Notes: generated from the sequence alone by a model not told the origin. Counted from the stretch's first letter, positions 41,423-50,714 are shown. The stretch is DNA of 64,000 bases from Herbiconiux moechotypicola (GCF_024979255.1 NZ_JANLCN010000003.1:124001-188000); one strand, 5' to 3'. Numbers and translations are program-made.

Positions 41423-42411
41423 TCCCGGCCTCCACTCAGCTGCTCGCGACGCTGACGCTCGAGGCGGGCGGGCGGATTCTTGTAGACGTGGTCGAACACC
41501 CCGTCGGCACCCGGTTCCGGCTGTGCCAGGGCCCAGTCGAGGGCCGCGTCGAGCCGAGCCCGCACGGAGGCGGTGTACTCACGCTCGCGCTCGTCGTTCC
41601 AGGCGCCCTCCGCGCGCAACACACCCTCCAGTCGCTCGATGGGGTCGTCGCGTTCCCGCTCCGCGTGCTCGTCGGGGTCGCGATACCTGCTCGGGTCGTC
41701 ATTGGTGTTGTGTGCCCCGGCGCGATAGGTGAGGCACTCGACGAGGGTGGCGCCGCCGCCCGATCGTGCGCGCTCGACCGCGTCGAGAACGGCCTCGTGC
41801 ACGGCGTCGAGGTCGTTGCCGTCGACGGTGCGGCCGGCGATGCCGAAACCGGATGCGCGGTCGGCGATCCGCGATGCCCGCGTCTGCCGAGAGGTGGGGG
41901 TCGAGATCGCCCACCCGTTGTTCTGCACCACGACGACCACGGGGGCGCCGGTCACGCCTGCGAGGTTGCACGCCTCGAAGAAGTCGCCCTCGCTCGACCC
42001 GCCGTCCCCGACGAAGGCGAGCACCACGCCCGGCTTCTTCTGCAGGGCGAGACCCCAGGCCAGGCCCACCGCGTGCGGAAGCTGTGCAGCGAGCGACACC
42101 TGGTTGCAGAGCGCGTTCACGCCCGTCGGCACGGTGAAGCCGGCGGGCAGGTAGCGGTACAGGAGGAAAAGGAGTTCCAGCGGCACCCCGTGATGGACGA
42201 GGGCCGGGAGCTCACGGTACTGGGGCACCATCCAGTCGACGGCGGGATCGAGCGCCATCGCCGCTCCGACCAGGGTGGCCTCCTGTCCGCGCGCCTCACC
42301 GAAGGTGCCGAACACGCCCTGGCGTTGCAGCCCCACGGCGTAACGGTCCACCGCGCGCGAGAGCTTCATGAGTTCCAGCGCGGAGCGACGCTCTGCGGGA
42401 TCCAGGGTCAT
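41419..42411 (-). CDS. 2-oxoacid dehydrogenase E1 component, alpha subunit
   Basis: The product is 330 residues. The TPP-binding motif runs from GDGGSSEGDFFEACN to VVQNNGWAIS. The phosphorylation-loop-like region is TYRAGAHNTNDDPSRYRD. Sequence pattern fits branched-chain or acetoin-type E1 rather than mitochondrial-type pyruvate E1. It partners with the beta subunit encoded next. Its ATG overlaps the enoyl-CoA hydratase stop as ATGA, so acyl-CoA made by the complex probably goes on to that hydratase. Confidence 0.92.
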   Translation of the reverse strand: MTLDPAERRSALELMKLSRAVDRYAVGLQRQGVFGTFGEARGQEATLVGAAMALDPAVDWMVPQYRELPALVHHGVPLELLFLLYRYLPAGFTVPTGVNALCNQVSLAAQLPHAVGLAWGLALQKKPGVVLAFVGDGGSSEGDFFEACNLAGVTGAPVVVVVQNNGWAISTPTSRQTRASRIADRASGFGIAGRTVDGNDLDAVHEAVLDAVERARSGGGATLVECLTYRAGAHNTNDDPSRYRDPDEHAERERDDPIERLEGVLRAEGAWNDEREREYTASVRARLDAALDWALAQPEPGADGVFDHVYKNPPARLERQRREQLSGGRE

Positions 42412-43220
42412 CGGTCGCCGTAGGGGGCGTCTCGGGCGTCGAGGAACGCGCCCATGCCGTGGTCGCCGAGGGTCTTCATGATCGCGTCCTTCTCGGTCAC
42501 GCCCCGCGAGTCGAGCAGGTAGGTGTCGATCCAGCGGTGCGCCGACTGGGCCGAGTGGAATCCCTGGATGTCCATGGTGAGGCGCACGGCCCGTTTCGCG
42601 AGGGTGAGCGCATAGCCGGGGGCGTTCGCGATGCGGCGAGCGATCCGGGCGGCCTCGCTCGCCAGATCCGCGTCGTCGACCACCCAGTTCACGAGCCCGA
42701 GCTCCTTGGCCCGCGCGGCGGAGATGCGGTCTCCGGTGAGGTAGAGCTCGTTGAAGCCCTTGAAGCTCGTGAGCCAGGGCAGCAGGAGTAACGGCGAGAG
42801 CGCACCGTGCCGGATCTCCGGTTCCCCGAAGGAGGCGCTGGCCGCCGCGATCGTGAGGTCGGAGGCCAGGGCCACGTTGCAGCCGCCGGCGAGTGCGAAC
42901 CCGTTCACCGCGGTGATGACCGGCTTCGCCGCGTACCACAGCCTCGAGATGGCGTCGGCGTTGCCCCGGGTGTGCGCATCCCACTCGATCGAGTCGGCGG
43001 GCAGCCCGTCGGCCTCGAGGTCGATCCCGGTGCAGAAGGCCTTCGTGCCGCTCCCGGTGAGCACGATCACCTTCACGGTCTCGTCGCGCTCGGCCCGGTC
43101 GATGGCCGCCGTCAGTTCCCGGAACGTCTGCTGGCGGAGAGCGTTCAGCTTCGCCGGCCGGTTGATCGTGATGGTCGCGACGAGATCGTCGACGTCGTAC
43201 AGCAGATCATGATCGCTCAT
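42408..43220 (-). CDS. Enoyl-CoA hydratase/isomerase family protein
   Basis: The product is 270 residues with the crotonase fold. The oxyanion-hole segments are KAFCTGIDLEADG and NGFALAGGCNVALASDL; INRPAKLNALRQQTF is the first strand-helix. The usual catalytic glutamates are partly altered (FGEPEIRHGALSPLLLLPWL), and the 110-145 region resembles hydratases of unusual acyl-CoAs more than FadB. The substrate is undetermined. It starts 4 bases after the DUF3830 stop and overlaps the E1 alpha gene. Confidence 0.88.
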   Translation of the reverse strand: MSDHDLLYDVDDLVATITINRPAKLNALRQQTFRELTAAIDRAERDETVKVIVLTGSGTKAFCTGIDLEADGLPADSIEWDAHTRGNADAISRLWYAAKPVITAVNGFALAGGCNVALASDLTIAAASASFGEPEIRHGALSPLLLLPWLTSFKGFNELYLTGDRISAARAKELGLVNWVVDDADLASEAARIARRIANAPGYALTLAKRAVRLTMDIQGFHSAQSAHRWIDTYLLDSRGVTEKDAIMKTLGDHGMGAFLDARDAPYGDR

Positions 43221-43224
43221 GGAG

Positions 43225-43710
43225 TCACTGCTCGAAGCGGCTGATGGTGGCGATCTGGCGCCCCTCGCCGAGGGTGCGGTAGCAGGTGGCGAAGAGCTCC
43301 TCGTGCCGTTCGTCGATCGACGCGAAGAGGTTGCCGCGCACGTCGAGCTCCGTCATGCGTCGCAGCTCCCCCTCTCCGTACCAGATCGCGATCTCGGCGG
43401 CTTCTTTCGGGTTGCCCTCCAGGTTCACCTTGTGGGCGATGTTGCCCGCGTTCCGGCCGGGCTGGAGGTAGTAGTAGATGAACTGACCGGGCTTGGGATG
43501 CACGGTGTGGTTCTCCAGGGCGAGGTCGACGGCGGGGCAGTAGAGATAGAACTCGTAGCCCGAGAACACCGAGTGGTTCGTCGGCCCGGTGAGCGGCTCT
43601 TCGAGGAAGTCCCACACCGTCTGACAGGTGACGGGTGCCTCGTCCCAGTGCATCCGTACCGTGAAGTCGGCGCCGATCGCCGGGATGGTGAGCCTGAGGT
43701 CCTTGGTCAT
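43225..43710 (-). CDS. DUF3830 family protein (cyclophilin-like fold)
   Basis: The product is 161 residues. I recognise the DUF3830 family from FTVRMHWDEAPVTCQTVWDF, LENHTVHPKPGQFIYYYLQP and IAIWYGEGELRRMTELDVRGN; its structures are cyclophilin-like. The biochemical role is not established. It recurs in N-heterocycle and nucleoside catabolic loci, which fits its place between the nucleoside phosphorylase and the hydratase. A 60-base leader before it holds a GTGTC-type simple repeat. Confidence 0.72.
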   Translation of the reverse strand: MTKDLRLTIPAIGADFTVRMHWDEAPVTCQTVWDFLEEPLTGPTNHSVFSGYEFYLYCPAVDLALENHTVHPKPGQFIYYYLQPGRNAGNIAHKVNLEGNPKEAAEIAIWYGEGELRRMTELDVRGNLFASIDERHEELFATCYRTLGEGRQIATISRFEQ

Positions 43711-43722
43711 GAGCGTCCTTTC

Positions 43723-43758
43723 GTGTCTGTGTCTATGTCGGTGTCGTGTCTGTGTGTG
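43723..43758. repeat. Short GTGTC-type simple repeat between nucleoside phosphorylase and DUF3830 genes
   Basis: The 36 bases are imperfect tandem copies of GTGTCT and related words. They fill most of the 60-base gap inside the operon, ahead of the DUF3830 start. No known signal; a site of length variation is possible. Confidence 0.4.
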
Positions 43759-43770
43759 CGGCGCGGGCGG

Positions 43771-44475
43771 TCACGCCAGGGTCGCCAGGGCGAGCTCCAC
43801 CATGGTGCCGACCGCGCGCTCGCGCTCGGTCGCGCTCATCGACGGGCCGCCCAGGGTGTGGTCGGCGACCGTGCCGATCGTGAGGGTCTGCACCCTCTCG
43901 CGCAGTCCGATGGCGTAGAGGCCGGCGGCCTCCATCTCCACGGCGAGGGTGCCCAGACCCCTGAGGTACTCGATGAACCCCGTGCGAGGCGAGTAGAAGA
44001 AGTCGGTGGAGAAGACCGGGCCCACGTGCACCTGCCCGTCGACGACGGAGGCGGCGCTCATGGCGCGGGCGAGCAGCTGGGGCGACGGTGCGTGGCTGAG
44101 AGCGATCCCGTGCTCCTCGAGCGAGCGCAGACCCGAGTCGGTGTGCGCCGACGAGGCGATCACCACGTCTCCGACCGCGACCTCGGCCGGGATCCCGCCG
44201 ACGGTCCCCACCCGCACCACCCGGCGCACTCCGTACTCACGAACGAGCTCGGTCACATAGATCGAGAGCGAGGGTATGCCCATCCCCGAGGCGATCACCG
44301 ACAGCGGGCGGCCGTCCACGGTGCCGGTGTATCCGAGGATGCCCCGCACATCGGTGACGAGCCGCGCGCCGGTGAGGTAGGTCTCCGCGATCAGCTGCGC
44401 GCGCCGCGGGTCGCCGGGCAGGAGCACGTCGGGGGCGAAGTCGCCCGGTTCGGCGGAGATGTGGGCTGTGGGCAT
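43771..44475 (-). CDS. Purine nucleoside phosphorylase (DeoD-like, PNP/UDP family I)
   Basis: The product is 234 residues. Motifs: LLPGDPRRAQLIAETYL (phosphate loop), SGMGIPSLSIYVTELVREYG, RVGTVGGIPAEVAVGD, GTLAVEMEAAGLYAIGL (ribose-binding Glu-Met-Glu), and TVADHTLGG near the catalytic Asp. It cleaves nucleosides with phosphate to base and ribose-1-phosphate. GTVGG replaces the more common GSCGA, so specificity may differ. It follows the second nucleoside permease gene by 1 base. Confidence 0.9.
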   Translation of the reverse strand: MPTAHISAEPGDFAPDVLLPGDPRRAQLIAETYLTGARLVTDVRGILGYTGTVDGRPLSVIASGMGIPSLSIYVTELVREYGVRRVVRVGTVGGIPAEVAVGDVVIASSAHTDSGLRSLEEHGIALSHAPSPQLLARAMSAASVVDGQVHVGPVFSTDFFYSPRTGFIEYLRGLGTLAVEMEAAGLYAIGLRERVQTLTIGTVADHTLGGPSMSATERERAVGTMVELALATLA

Positions 44476-44476
44476 G

Positions 44477-45784
44477 TCAGATTCCTTTTCCGTAGGAGTC
44501 GCCGACCGCGGCCGGCGGGGTGACCTTCCCCGCGAAGCCGCAGACGGCGATCACCGTGACGACGTAGGGGATGGTGAGCAGCAGCTGCTGCGGCACGGCT
44601 GTGAGGCCGAGCGTGCTCAGCGTCTGCTGGATGCTGTTCGCGAAGGCGAACAACAGTGCGGCGGAGAGCACGCCGAGGGGCTTCCACCGCCCGAAGATGA
44701 GGGCGGCGAGTGCTATGTAGCCCTGCCCCGCCGTCATGTCCTGCGTGAACGCGCCCACCGACCCGATGGTGAAGAAGGCCCCACCGAATCCGGCGAGCAG
44801 ACCCGACAGCAGCACGTTGCGCCAGCGCACACGGGTCACGTTGATGCCCATCGTGTCGGCCGCCAGCGGATGCTCCCCCACGGCGCGCACGCGCAGGCCC
44901 CAGCTCGTGCGTGTGAGCGCCACCGCGATCACGGCGACGGCGAGGTACATGGCATAGACGATCAGCGACTGGTCGAAGAGCACCGGGCCGATCACCGGGA
45001 TGTCCGACAGCACGGGGATCGACAGATCCGGCAGCCGCTCCGGGGTGTTCCACACCGCGCCGTCGGGCACGAGCACCTGGTTGTAGACGAAGGTGGTGAC
45101 GCCGGAGATGAGCACGTTGATCACCACACCCACCACGATCTGGTTGACGAGGTAGTCGATCGAGAACGATGCCAGGATCACCCCGGTGAGCACACCCGCG
45201 GCTGCGGCGGCGGCGAGGCCGACGAAGACGTTGCCGGTGAGACTGGTCGCCACCGCCGCCGAGAACGCGCCCGCAAGCAGCTGCCCCTCGATCGCGATGT
45301 TGATCACGCCCGACTTCTCGGCCAGCAGTCCCGACAGGCCGCCGAACACCAGCGGCACAGAGAGCAGCAGGGTGCCCGAGAGCAGGCCCACCACGGGGAT
45401 CGTCTGCCCGGCGCCGGCGGCGACGAGGAAGGCGACCACACCCGACGCGATCACCGCGGCGAGAGGGAGGCGGCCGACCGGCCTGTGCCGGAGGACTCGA
45501 ACGCAGGTCCAGGCGGCGCTCGCCGCGAACAGCACCGTCATGACCCAGCCGGCCGCGAGCGTGGGCACCTGCATGGGAGGCAGCTGCCACGCCTCGGTGC
45601 CACCGGCGAGCGTGAACACGGTGACCGCCTGCGGCCGCTGGGACGTGGTCAGGGCGACCAGCAGCGCGACCAGCACGACGAGAACCGAGACCGCGATCCA
45701 CGCCTTCGCGCGCCCGGCCGCGGACACGGAGGCGCGCAGCGCCGACCTCGCGTGGTCACGGACGATGTCGATTCCGTCGGTCAT
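44477..45784 (-). CDS. Nucleoside ABC transporter permease (NupQ-like)
   Basis: The product is 435 residues. About 120 N-terminal residues with extra helices precede the conserved permease core, recognised by FGGLSGLLAEKSGVINIAIE, INVLISGVTTFVYNQVLVPD and RAVGEHPLAADTMGINVTR. This is the BmpDEFG/NupABC family of nucleoside importers. The ATG overlaps or abuts its neighbours: 45784 overlaps the NupP-like stop by 4 bases. Confidence 0.9.
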   Translation of the reverse strand: MTDGIDIVRDHARSALRASVSAAGRAKAWIAVSVLVVLVALLVALTTSQRPQAVTVFTLAGGTEAWQLPPMQVPTLAAGWVMTVLFAASAAWTCVRVLRHRPVGRLPLAAVIASGVVAFLVAAGAGQTIPVVGLLSGTLLLSVPLVFGGLSGLLAEKSGVINIAIEGQLLAGAFSAAVATSLTGNVFVGLAAAAAAGVLTGVILASFSIDYLVNQIVVGVVINVLISGVTTFVYNQVLVPDGAVWNTPERLPDLSIPVLSDIPVIGPVLFDQSLIVYAMYLAVAVIAVALTRTSWGLRVRAVGEHPLAADTMGINVTRVRWRNVLLSGLLAGFGGAFFTIGSVGAFTQDMTAGQGYIALAALIFGRWKPLGVLSAALLFAFANSIQQTLSTLGLTAVPQQLLLTIPYVVTVIAVCGFAGKVTPPAAVGDSYGKGI

Positions 45785-47004
45785 CGGCTCAGCTCCACCT
45801 TCTGCAGGGGCGTGATCGCGCGCCGTTCACTGCGGCGGAGACCGAAGATCTTGGTGATCAGGGCGGGCGCGCAGAGGAACAGCACGATCAGCGCCTGGAT
45901 CACGAGCACGATGTCGATCGAGAGCCCGGTGTAGGCCTGCATGTTCACTCCGCCGGCGCGGAGGGCGCCGAAGAAGAGAGCCCCCACCAGCACGCCCACC
46001 GGGTGCGATCGGCCGAGCAGCGCCACCATGATGGCGTCGCTCCCGATCGATCCGGCGATGCCCAGTTTGAGGAAGTGCTCGTCGCCGGCGAGGTGGATCG
46101 AGCCGGCGAGCCCGATCACTGCCCCGGAGAGCGCCATGCCCATCGTCCACACCACAGCGGGCCGCATGCCGGCTGTGCGGGCGGCGAAGGGGTTCGATCC
46201 CACGGCGGCCAGCTGGAAGCCGATCGTCGATCGCTGGAAGGTCCACCACACCAGCACCGTCATCCCGATGGCCACGACGATGCCGGCGGTCGTGCGCGTG
46301 CCAGCACCGAAGAGAGGGCCGAGCGATGCACTGGCGTCGAGGGCCGGCGACATCGGCGCGTTCGTGCCCGGCCGTTGGAACGCGGGCAGCGTGAGCAGGT
46401 AGGCGAGCACCAGGTAGGCGATCTGGTTGAACATGATGGTGAGGATGACCTCGTGGGCACCGGTCTTGGCCTTCAGCAGGCCCACGATGCCACCCCAGAT
46501 CGCTCCCGCGGCGACGCCGGCGAGCAGGGTGAGCACGAGGTGGATCCCGGGTGGCAGATGGAGCATGAAGCCCACCATCGAACTCGCGACGGCGGCCATG
46601 ATGATCTGACCCTGGGCACCGACGTTGAACAGGCCCGCCCGGAACGAGATGCTGAGTCCGAGGCCCGCGATCGCCAGGGGTGTCGCCCAGGCCAGCGTCT
46701 CGGTGAGGGGGCGGAAGAACCCGGCGGCATCCGGCGCGGTGGGGTCGACGACGGCGCCGGTGAACATCGCCGCGTACGCGCTGCCGATGGTCTGGCCCGC
46801 CGCGGCGAAGAAGTCGCCGGGCCGTCCGAAGACGTACGCCAGTGACGCCATCGCGTCGGCGTCGGTGAGCACCATGAGCACCGTTCCGAGGGCCATCGCG
46901 AGCACCACGGCGAGCACTGTCACCACCACCGAACGATCGGTGAAGGCCCGCAACAGCGCGTCCGCCCAGCGTCCGAGCCGCCCTGCGGTCGTTCTGGTCG
47001 TCAT
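45781..47004 (-). CDS. Nucleoside ABC transporter permease (NupP-like)
   Basis: The product is 407 residues with about nine to ten helices. Family motifs are GLGLSISFRAGLFNVGAQGQ, IWGGIVGLLKAKTGAHEVIL and TIMFNQIAYLVLAYLLTLPA, then AVGSNPFAARTAGMRPA. It pairs with the NupQ-like permease to form the channel for nucleosides. Starts with ATG 47004 overlapping the ATPase stop by 4 bases. Confidence 0.9.
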   Translation of the reverse strand: MTTRTTAGRLGRWADALLRAFTDRSVVVTVLAVVLAMALGTVLMVLTDADAMASLAYVFGRPGDFFAAAGQTIGSAYAAMFTGAVVDPTAPDAAGFFRPLTETLAWATPLAIAGLGLSISFRAGLFNVGAQGQIIMAAVASSMVGFMLHLPPGIHLVLTLLAGVAAGAIWGGIVGLLKAKTGAHEVILTIMFNQIAYLVLAYLLTLPAFQRPGTNAPMSPALDASASLGPLFGAGTRTTAGIVVAIGMTVLVWWTFQRSTIGFQLAAVGSNPFAARTAGMRPAVVWTMGMALSGAVIGLAGSIHLAGDEHFLKLGIAGSIGSDAIMVALLGRSHPVGVLVGALFFGALRAGGVNMQAYTGLSIDIVLVIQALIVLFLCAPALITKIFGLRRSERRAITPLQKVELSR

Positions 47005-48527
47005 CGGGCACTCCCTACGGCTTCGGCGGCGGGGATGCCCGCCATCATGAGCCCGATCACGTCGCGCGGAGTCTCCGGCGGCACCACGCCGACGATTTCC
47101 CCCCGGTACATCACGACGATGCGGTCGGCGAGGTTGTAGACCTCGTCGAGCTCGGTCGACACGATGACCACCGCGGCCCCCGCATCCCGTTCGGCCACGA
47201 TCCGGGCGTGCACGAACTCGATCGAGCCCACGTCGAGTCCACGGGTGGGCTGCGAGGCGATGAACAGGGCGAGCGGGCGGGCGAGCTCGCGCGCGAGCAC
47301 GATCTTCTGCTGGTTCCCGCCCGAGAGTGTTCCGGCAAGAGCCGTCGGGCCCGGTGCGCGGATGTCGAACTCGGCGATCGCGGCCTCGCCGTTCTCCCGG
47401 ATCGCCGCGCGGTGCATCGCGATCCCCGAGGTGAACGGCCCGCCGCTCAGGCGGTCGAGAACGAGATTGTGCTCGATCGTGAACGAACCGATGATGCCGT
47501 TCGCCTTGCGATCCTCGGGGACGAACCCCACCCCCGCAGCGAGGATGTCCTTGACCGCCTTGCCCGCGACTTCGGCGCCGTCGACGGTCACGGATCCGCT
47601 CGACACGGGCCGCAGGCCCACCAGGGCTTCGACGAACTCGGTCTGCCCGTTGCCCTCCACACCGGCGATCGCCGTGATCTCGCCGCCGCGGAAGGCGATC
47701 GAGATGTCGTCGACCGCGACCGCACCGTCGCTGCCGACGACCGTGAGGCCCGAGACGACCGTGCTCGATCGCCAGTCCCTACGAGGCGGCGACTTCGTGA
47801 TCGTGAGGGAGACCGAGCGGCCGACCATCATGGCCGCCAACTCCGACTCGGTGCTGCCGAGGGGCGCCTCACCCACCACACGACCGTGGCGGATGACCGA
47901 GATCCGATCGGCGATCGCCCGCACCTCCCTGAGCTTGTGGGAGATGAACACGATCGCCTTCCCCTCCGCACTCAACTGCCGCAGGATCGCGATGAGCTCA
48001 TCGGTCTCCTGAGGGGTGAGCACGGCGGTCGGCTCGTCGAAGATCAGAACCTGCGCGTCGCGGGCGAGCGCCTTGACGATCTCCACCCGCTGCTGGACCC
48101 CGACGGGCAGCTCGGAGACGAGCGCGTCGGGATCCAGCTGGAATCCGAACCGTTCCGACACCGCGACCACGTGCCGGCGTGCGGCGGCGTAGTCCAGGAG
48201 CCGGGCCGAGGTCTTCGGCTCGTCGCCGAGCATGACGTTCTCGGCGACGGTGAAGACCGGGATGAGCATGAAGTGCTGGTGCACCATGCCGATCCCGCGC
48301 TCCATCGCCGCCCGCGGGCTCTCGAACACCACCGGCTCGTCGTCGACGAGGATGCGGCCGGCATCGGGCTGATGGAGCCCGTAGATGATGTTCATCAGGG
48401 TCGACTTACCGGCCCCGTTCTCGCCGAGGATGCAGTGGATCTCGCCCGGGTTGATCGTGAGCGAGATGTGGTCGTTCGCGACCACGTCCCCGAACGTCTT
48501 GGTGACCTCGTCCAGCAGGATTCTCAT
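47001..48527 (-). CDS. Nucleoside ABC transporter ATP-binding protein (two ATPase domains)
   Basis: The product is 508 residues with duplicated nucleotide-binding domains. Domain 1 is complete: Walker A GENGAGKST, signature ELPVGVQQRVEIVKAL, Walker B VLIFDEPTAVLTP and ISHKL. Domain 2 has a degenerate Walker A (GVEGNGQTE) but an intact LSGGNQQKIVLARELA signature, as is usual for the NupO/sugar-type family. The ATG at 48527 is preferred; the frame extends far upstream as a shadow. It lies 11 bases after the binding-lipoprotein gene. Confidence 0.93.
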   Translation of the reverse strand: MRILLDEVTKTFGDVVANDHISLTINPGEIHCILGENGAGKSTLMNIIYGLHQPDAGRILVDDEPVVFESPRAAMERGIGMVHQHFMLIPVFTVAENVMLGDEPKTSARLLDYAAARRHVVAVSERFGFQLDPDALVSELPVGVQQRVEIVKALARDAQVLIFDEPTAVLTPQETDELIAILRQLSAEGKAIVFISHKLREVRAIADRISVIRHGRVVGEAPLGSTESELAAMMVGRSVSLTITKSPPRRDWRSSTVVSGLTVVGSDGAVAVDDISIAFRGGEITAIAGVEGNGQTEFVEALVGLRPVSSGSVTVDGAEVAGKAVKDILAAGVGFVPEDRKANGIIGSFTIEHNLVLDRLSGGPFTSGIAMHRAAIRENGEAAIAEFDIRAPGPTALAGTLSGGNQQKIVLARELARPLALFIASQPTRGLDVGSIEFVHARIVAERDAGAAVVIVSTELDEVYNLADRIVVMYRGEIVGVVPPETPRDVIGLMMAGIPAAEAVGSAR

Positions 48528-48538
48528 GAGGCGGTGGC

Positions 48539-49633
48539 TCAGGCCTTCGGGATGCTCGGGGAGTCGATCACGATGGTCCCGTCGGAGATCTGGGTCGCGA
48601 GCTCGTCCAACGTCGCCTGGAGGTCGGTCGGGATCGCGGACTCGAAGTCGTGGAAGGGTGCGAGCCCCACCCCGTCGTTCGCGAGAGTTCCCACGTACGG
48701 GTCGCTGCTGAAGCCGCCGTCCTGCTGCTCCTGGATCACCGAGAAGACGCCGCTGTCGATGCGCTTCATGACGGAGGTGAGGAAGAGGTCCTTGTACTCG
48801 GGAACCGTCTCGTAGCCGTCGGTGTCGACCCAGATGGCCTTCACGTCCTTCCCGGCGGCGTTGGCGTCGCGGATGGCGGCCAGCGTTCCGGTTCCGGCGC
48901 CACCGGCGACCGGCATGATGATGTCGACACCCTGGTCGATCATGCGGCTGGAGAGCTGCTTGGCGAGGTTGGTGTCGTTCCAGTCCCCCGTCGCCGAGCC
49001 GTTCTGGGCCGCCTTGTCCCAGCCGACGACTTCGACCGAGGTCGCGTTGTCGTCGTTGTACTTCGCCACGCCATCGGCGAAGCCGTCCATGAACAGCGTC
49101 ACGGTGGGGATGAGCTGGCCGCCGTAGGTGCCGACCTTGCCGGTCGTCGTCATGCCCGCGGCGAGGTAGCCGGCGAGGTAGCTGGCATCGGCCGTGTTGA
49201 AGAGGATGGGCTTCACGTTGGGCAGGTCGCCGGGGGGCTGGTCGTCGATGGTCATGAAGTGGGTGTCGGGGTTGGCCGTGGCCTCCTGCACCGTGATGTC
49301 CTGCATGTCGTAGCCCATCGTGGCGATGATGTCGCAGTCCTGTCGCACGAGGCTCTGCAGGTTGGGCAGGTACTGGGAGGTGTCCTTCGACTCGGCCACC
49401 TTCACCTCGACCCCGAGCTCCGACTCCGCCTTCGTGAAGCCGTTCCACGACGACTCGTTGAAGCTCTTGTCCTTGATGCCGGACTCGCCCGAGTCCATGC
49501 AGGCGAGCACGTCGCTCGCGGCCGCGGCACCCGAGCCGGAGGCCTCGGACGGGGGCGTGGCGCAGCCGGCCAGAACGATCCCTGCTGCGGCGAGTGCCAG
49601 CGCGGCGGCACCATAGCTGACGTGATTTCTCAT
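48539..49633 (-). CDS. BMP family nucleoside-binding lipoprotein
   Basis: The product is 364 residues. The signal peptide ends in the lipobox LAGC (Cys24). The mature protein has the BMP/PnrA features DSGESGIKDKSFNESSWNGF, the Asp in TMGYDMQD, and IDDQPPGDLPNVKPILFNTA with the Phe/Asn pocket residues. Studied members bind purine and pyrimidine nucleosides. It is the extracellular receptor for the importer encoded next. GGAGAATCC precedes the ATG. Confidence 0.92.
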   Translation of the reverse strand: MRNHVSYGAAALALAAAGIVLAGCATPPSEASGSGAAAASDVLACMDSGESGIKDKSFNESSWNGFTKAESELGVEVKVAESKDTSQYLPNLQSLVRQDCDIIATMGYDMQDITVQEATANPDTHFMTIDDQPPGDLPNVKPILFNTADASYLAGYLAAGMTTTGKVGTYGGQLIPTVTLFMDGFADGVAKYNDDNATSVEVVGWDKAAQNGSATGDWNDTNLAKQLSSRMIDQGVDIIMPVAGGAGTGTLAAIRDANAAGKDVKAIWVDTDGYETVPEYKDLFLTSVMKRIDSGVFSVIQEQQDGGFSSDPYVGTLANDGVGLAPFHDFESAIPTDLQATLDELATQISDGTIVIDSPSIPKA

Positions 49634-49682
49634 CGGATTCTCCTTGGGTCTCTCGGTGGGTGGGGTGGTGCGGGTGGTGCGG

Positions 49683-50714
49683 TCATGCGCCCTGGACGCC
49701 GCGCTCGAAGTGGCGGTGCACCTCGCCGACCAGCGCTGTGCGGGTGTCGTCGTCGAGGAAGGCGGAGCGGAAGGAGTTCTCGGCCAGCACCCGGAGTGTG
49801 GCCAGGTCGTAGCGCGGGTCGTCGTGCAGCGCGATCATGTTGTCGCCGACGTACCCGCCGAAGTACGCGGGATCATCGGAGTTGACCGACACCAGCAGCC
49901 CAGCGTCGAGCATCCGGCCGAGCGGATGCTGCGCGATGCTGTCGACGCCGCGCAGACGCACGTTCGACAGCGGGCAGACGGTGAGCGGCACCCGCTCCTC
50001 GGCCAGTCTCGCGACGAGCGCCGGGTCTTCCAGCGCGCGGACCCCGTGGTCGATGCGCTCCGCTCCCAGGGCGTCGAGTGCCTCCACGACGTAGGCCGGC
50101 GGCCCTTCCTCGCCCGCGTGGGCGACGCGGCGCAGGCCGAAGAGCGCCGCGGCGGCGAAGACGTCGTGGAAGGCGGCCGGCGGGTGGCCGGCTTCTGCCG
50201 AGTCCAGCCCGACGCCGACGATCCGGTCGAGGTAGGGCTCCGCCTCCCGCAGGGTCTCCGCGGCCGCCTCGGCGCCCAGATCGCGCAGGAAGCACAGGAT
50301 CAGCGAACTCGTCAGGCCGTGGGTCTCCACGCTGCGCGAGACCGCGCTCCAGAGGCCGTCCATGACCACCGACATCGGGACGCCTCTCCCGGTGTGCGAC
50401 TGCGGGTCGAAGAAGAGCTCGACGTGCCGCACACCTTGCGCGGCCGCGCGGTCGAAGTAGGCGGTCACGATGTCGGCGAAGTCGGCGACGGTCGTGAGCA
50501 CCGCGGTCACCTGGTAGTAGACGTCGAGGAACGACTGGAGGTCGTCGAAGCGGTACGCGTCCTTCAAGGCCTCGGCGGTCGCCCAGGGCAGCGTCACCGC
50601 GTTGCGTTCGGCGAGCGCGAACGCGTGCTCGGGCTCGATGGTGCCCTCGATGTGCACGTGCAGCTCGGCCTTCGGGATGGCCCGCACGAAGGCTGCAGTC
50701 GCGGCGTCGGTCAT
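49683..50714 (-). CDS. Adenine/adenosine deaminase family protein (Ade type)
   Basis: The product is 343 residues with a complete active site: zinc ligands His19/His21 (ELHVHIEGT), RRVAHAGEEGPP (zinc His and catalytic Glu), RIDHGVRA, and VNSDDPAYFGGY. VGVGLDSAEAGHPP and the GEEGPP loop are typical of adenine aminohydrolases rather than canonical adenosine deaminase. It would convert adenine, or an N6-substituted adenine, to hypoxanthine plus ammonia or an amine. The ATG at 50714 overlaps the upstream gene's stop as ATGA. Confidence 0.88.
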   Translation of the reverse strand: MTDAATAAFVRAIPKAELHVHIEGTIEPEHAFALAERNAVTLPWATAEALKDAYRFDDLQSFLDVYYQVTAVLTTVADFADIVTAYFDRAAAQGVRHVELFFDPQSHTGRGVPMSVVMDGLWSAVSRSVETHGLTSSLILCFLRDLGAEAAAETLREAEPYLDRIVGVGLDSAEAGHPPAAFHDVFAAAALFGLRRVAHAGEEGPPAYVVEALDALGAERIDHGVRALEDPALVARLAEERVPLTVCPLSNVRLRGVDSIAQHPLGRMLDAGLLVSVNSDDPAYFGGYVGDNMIALHDDPRYDLATLRVLAENSFRSAFLDDDTRTALVGEVHRHFERGVQGA

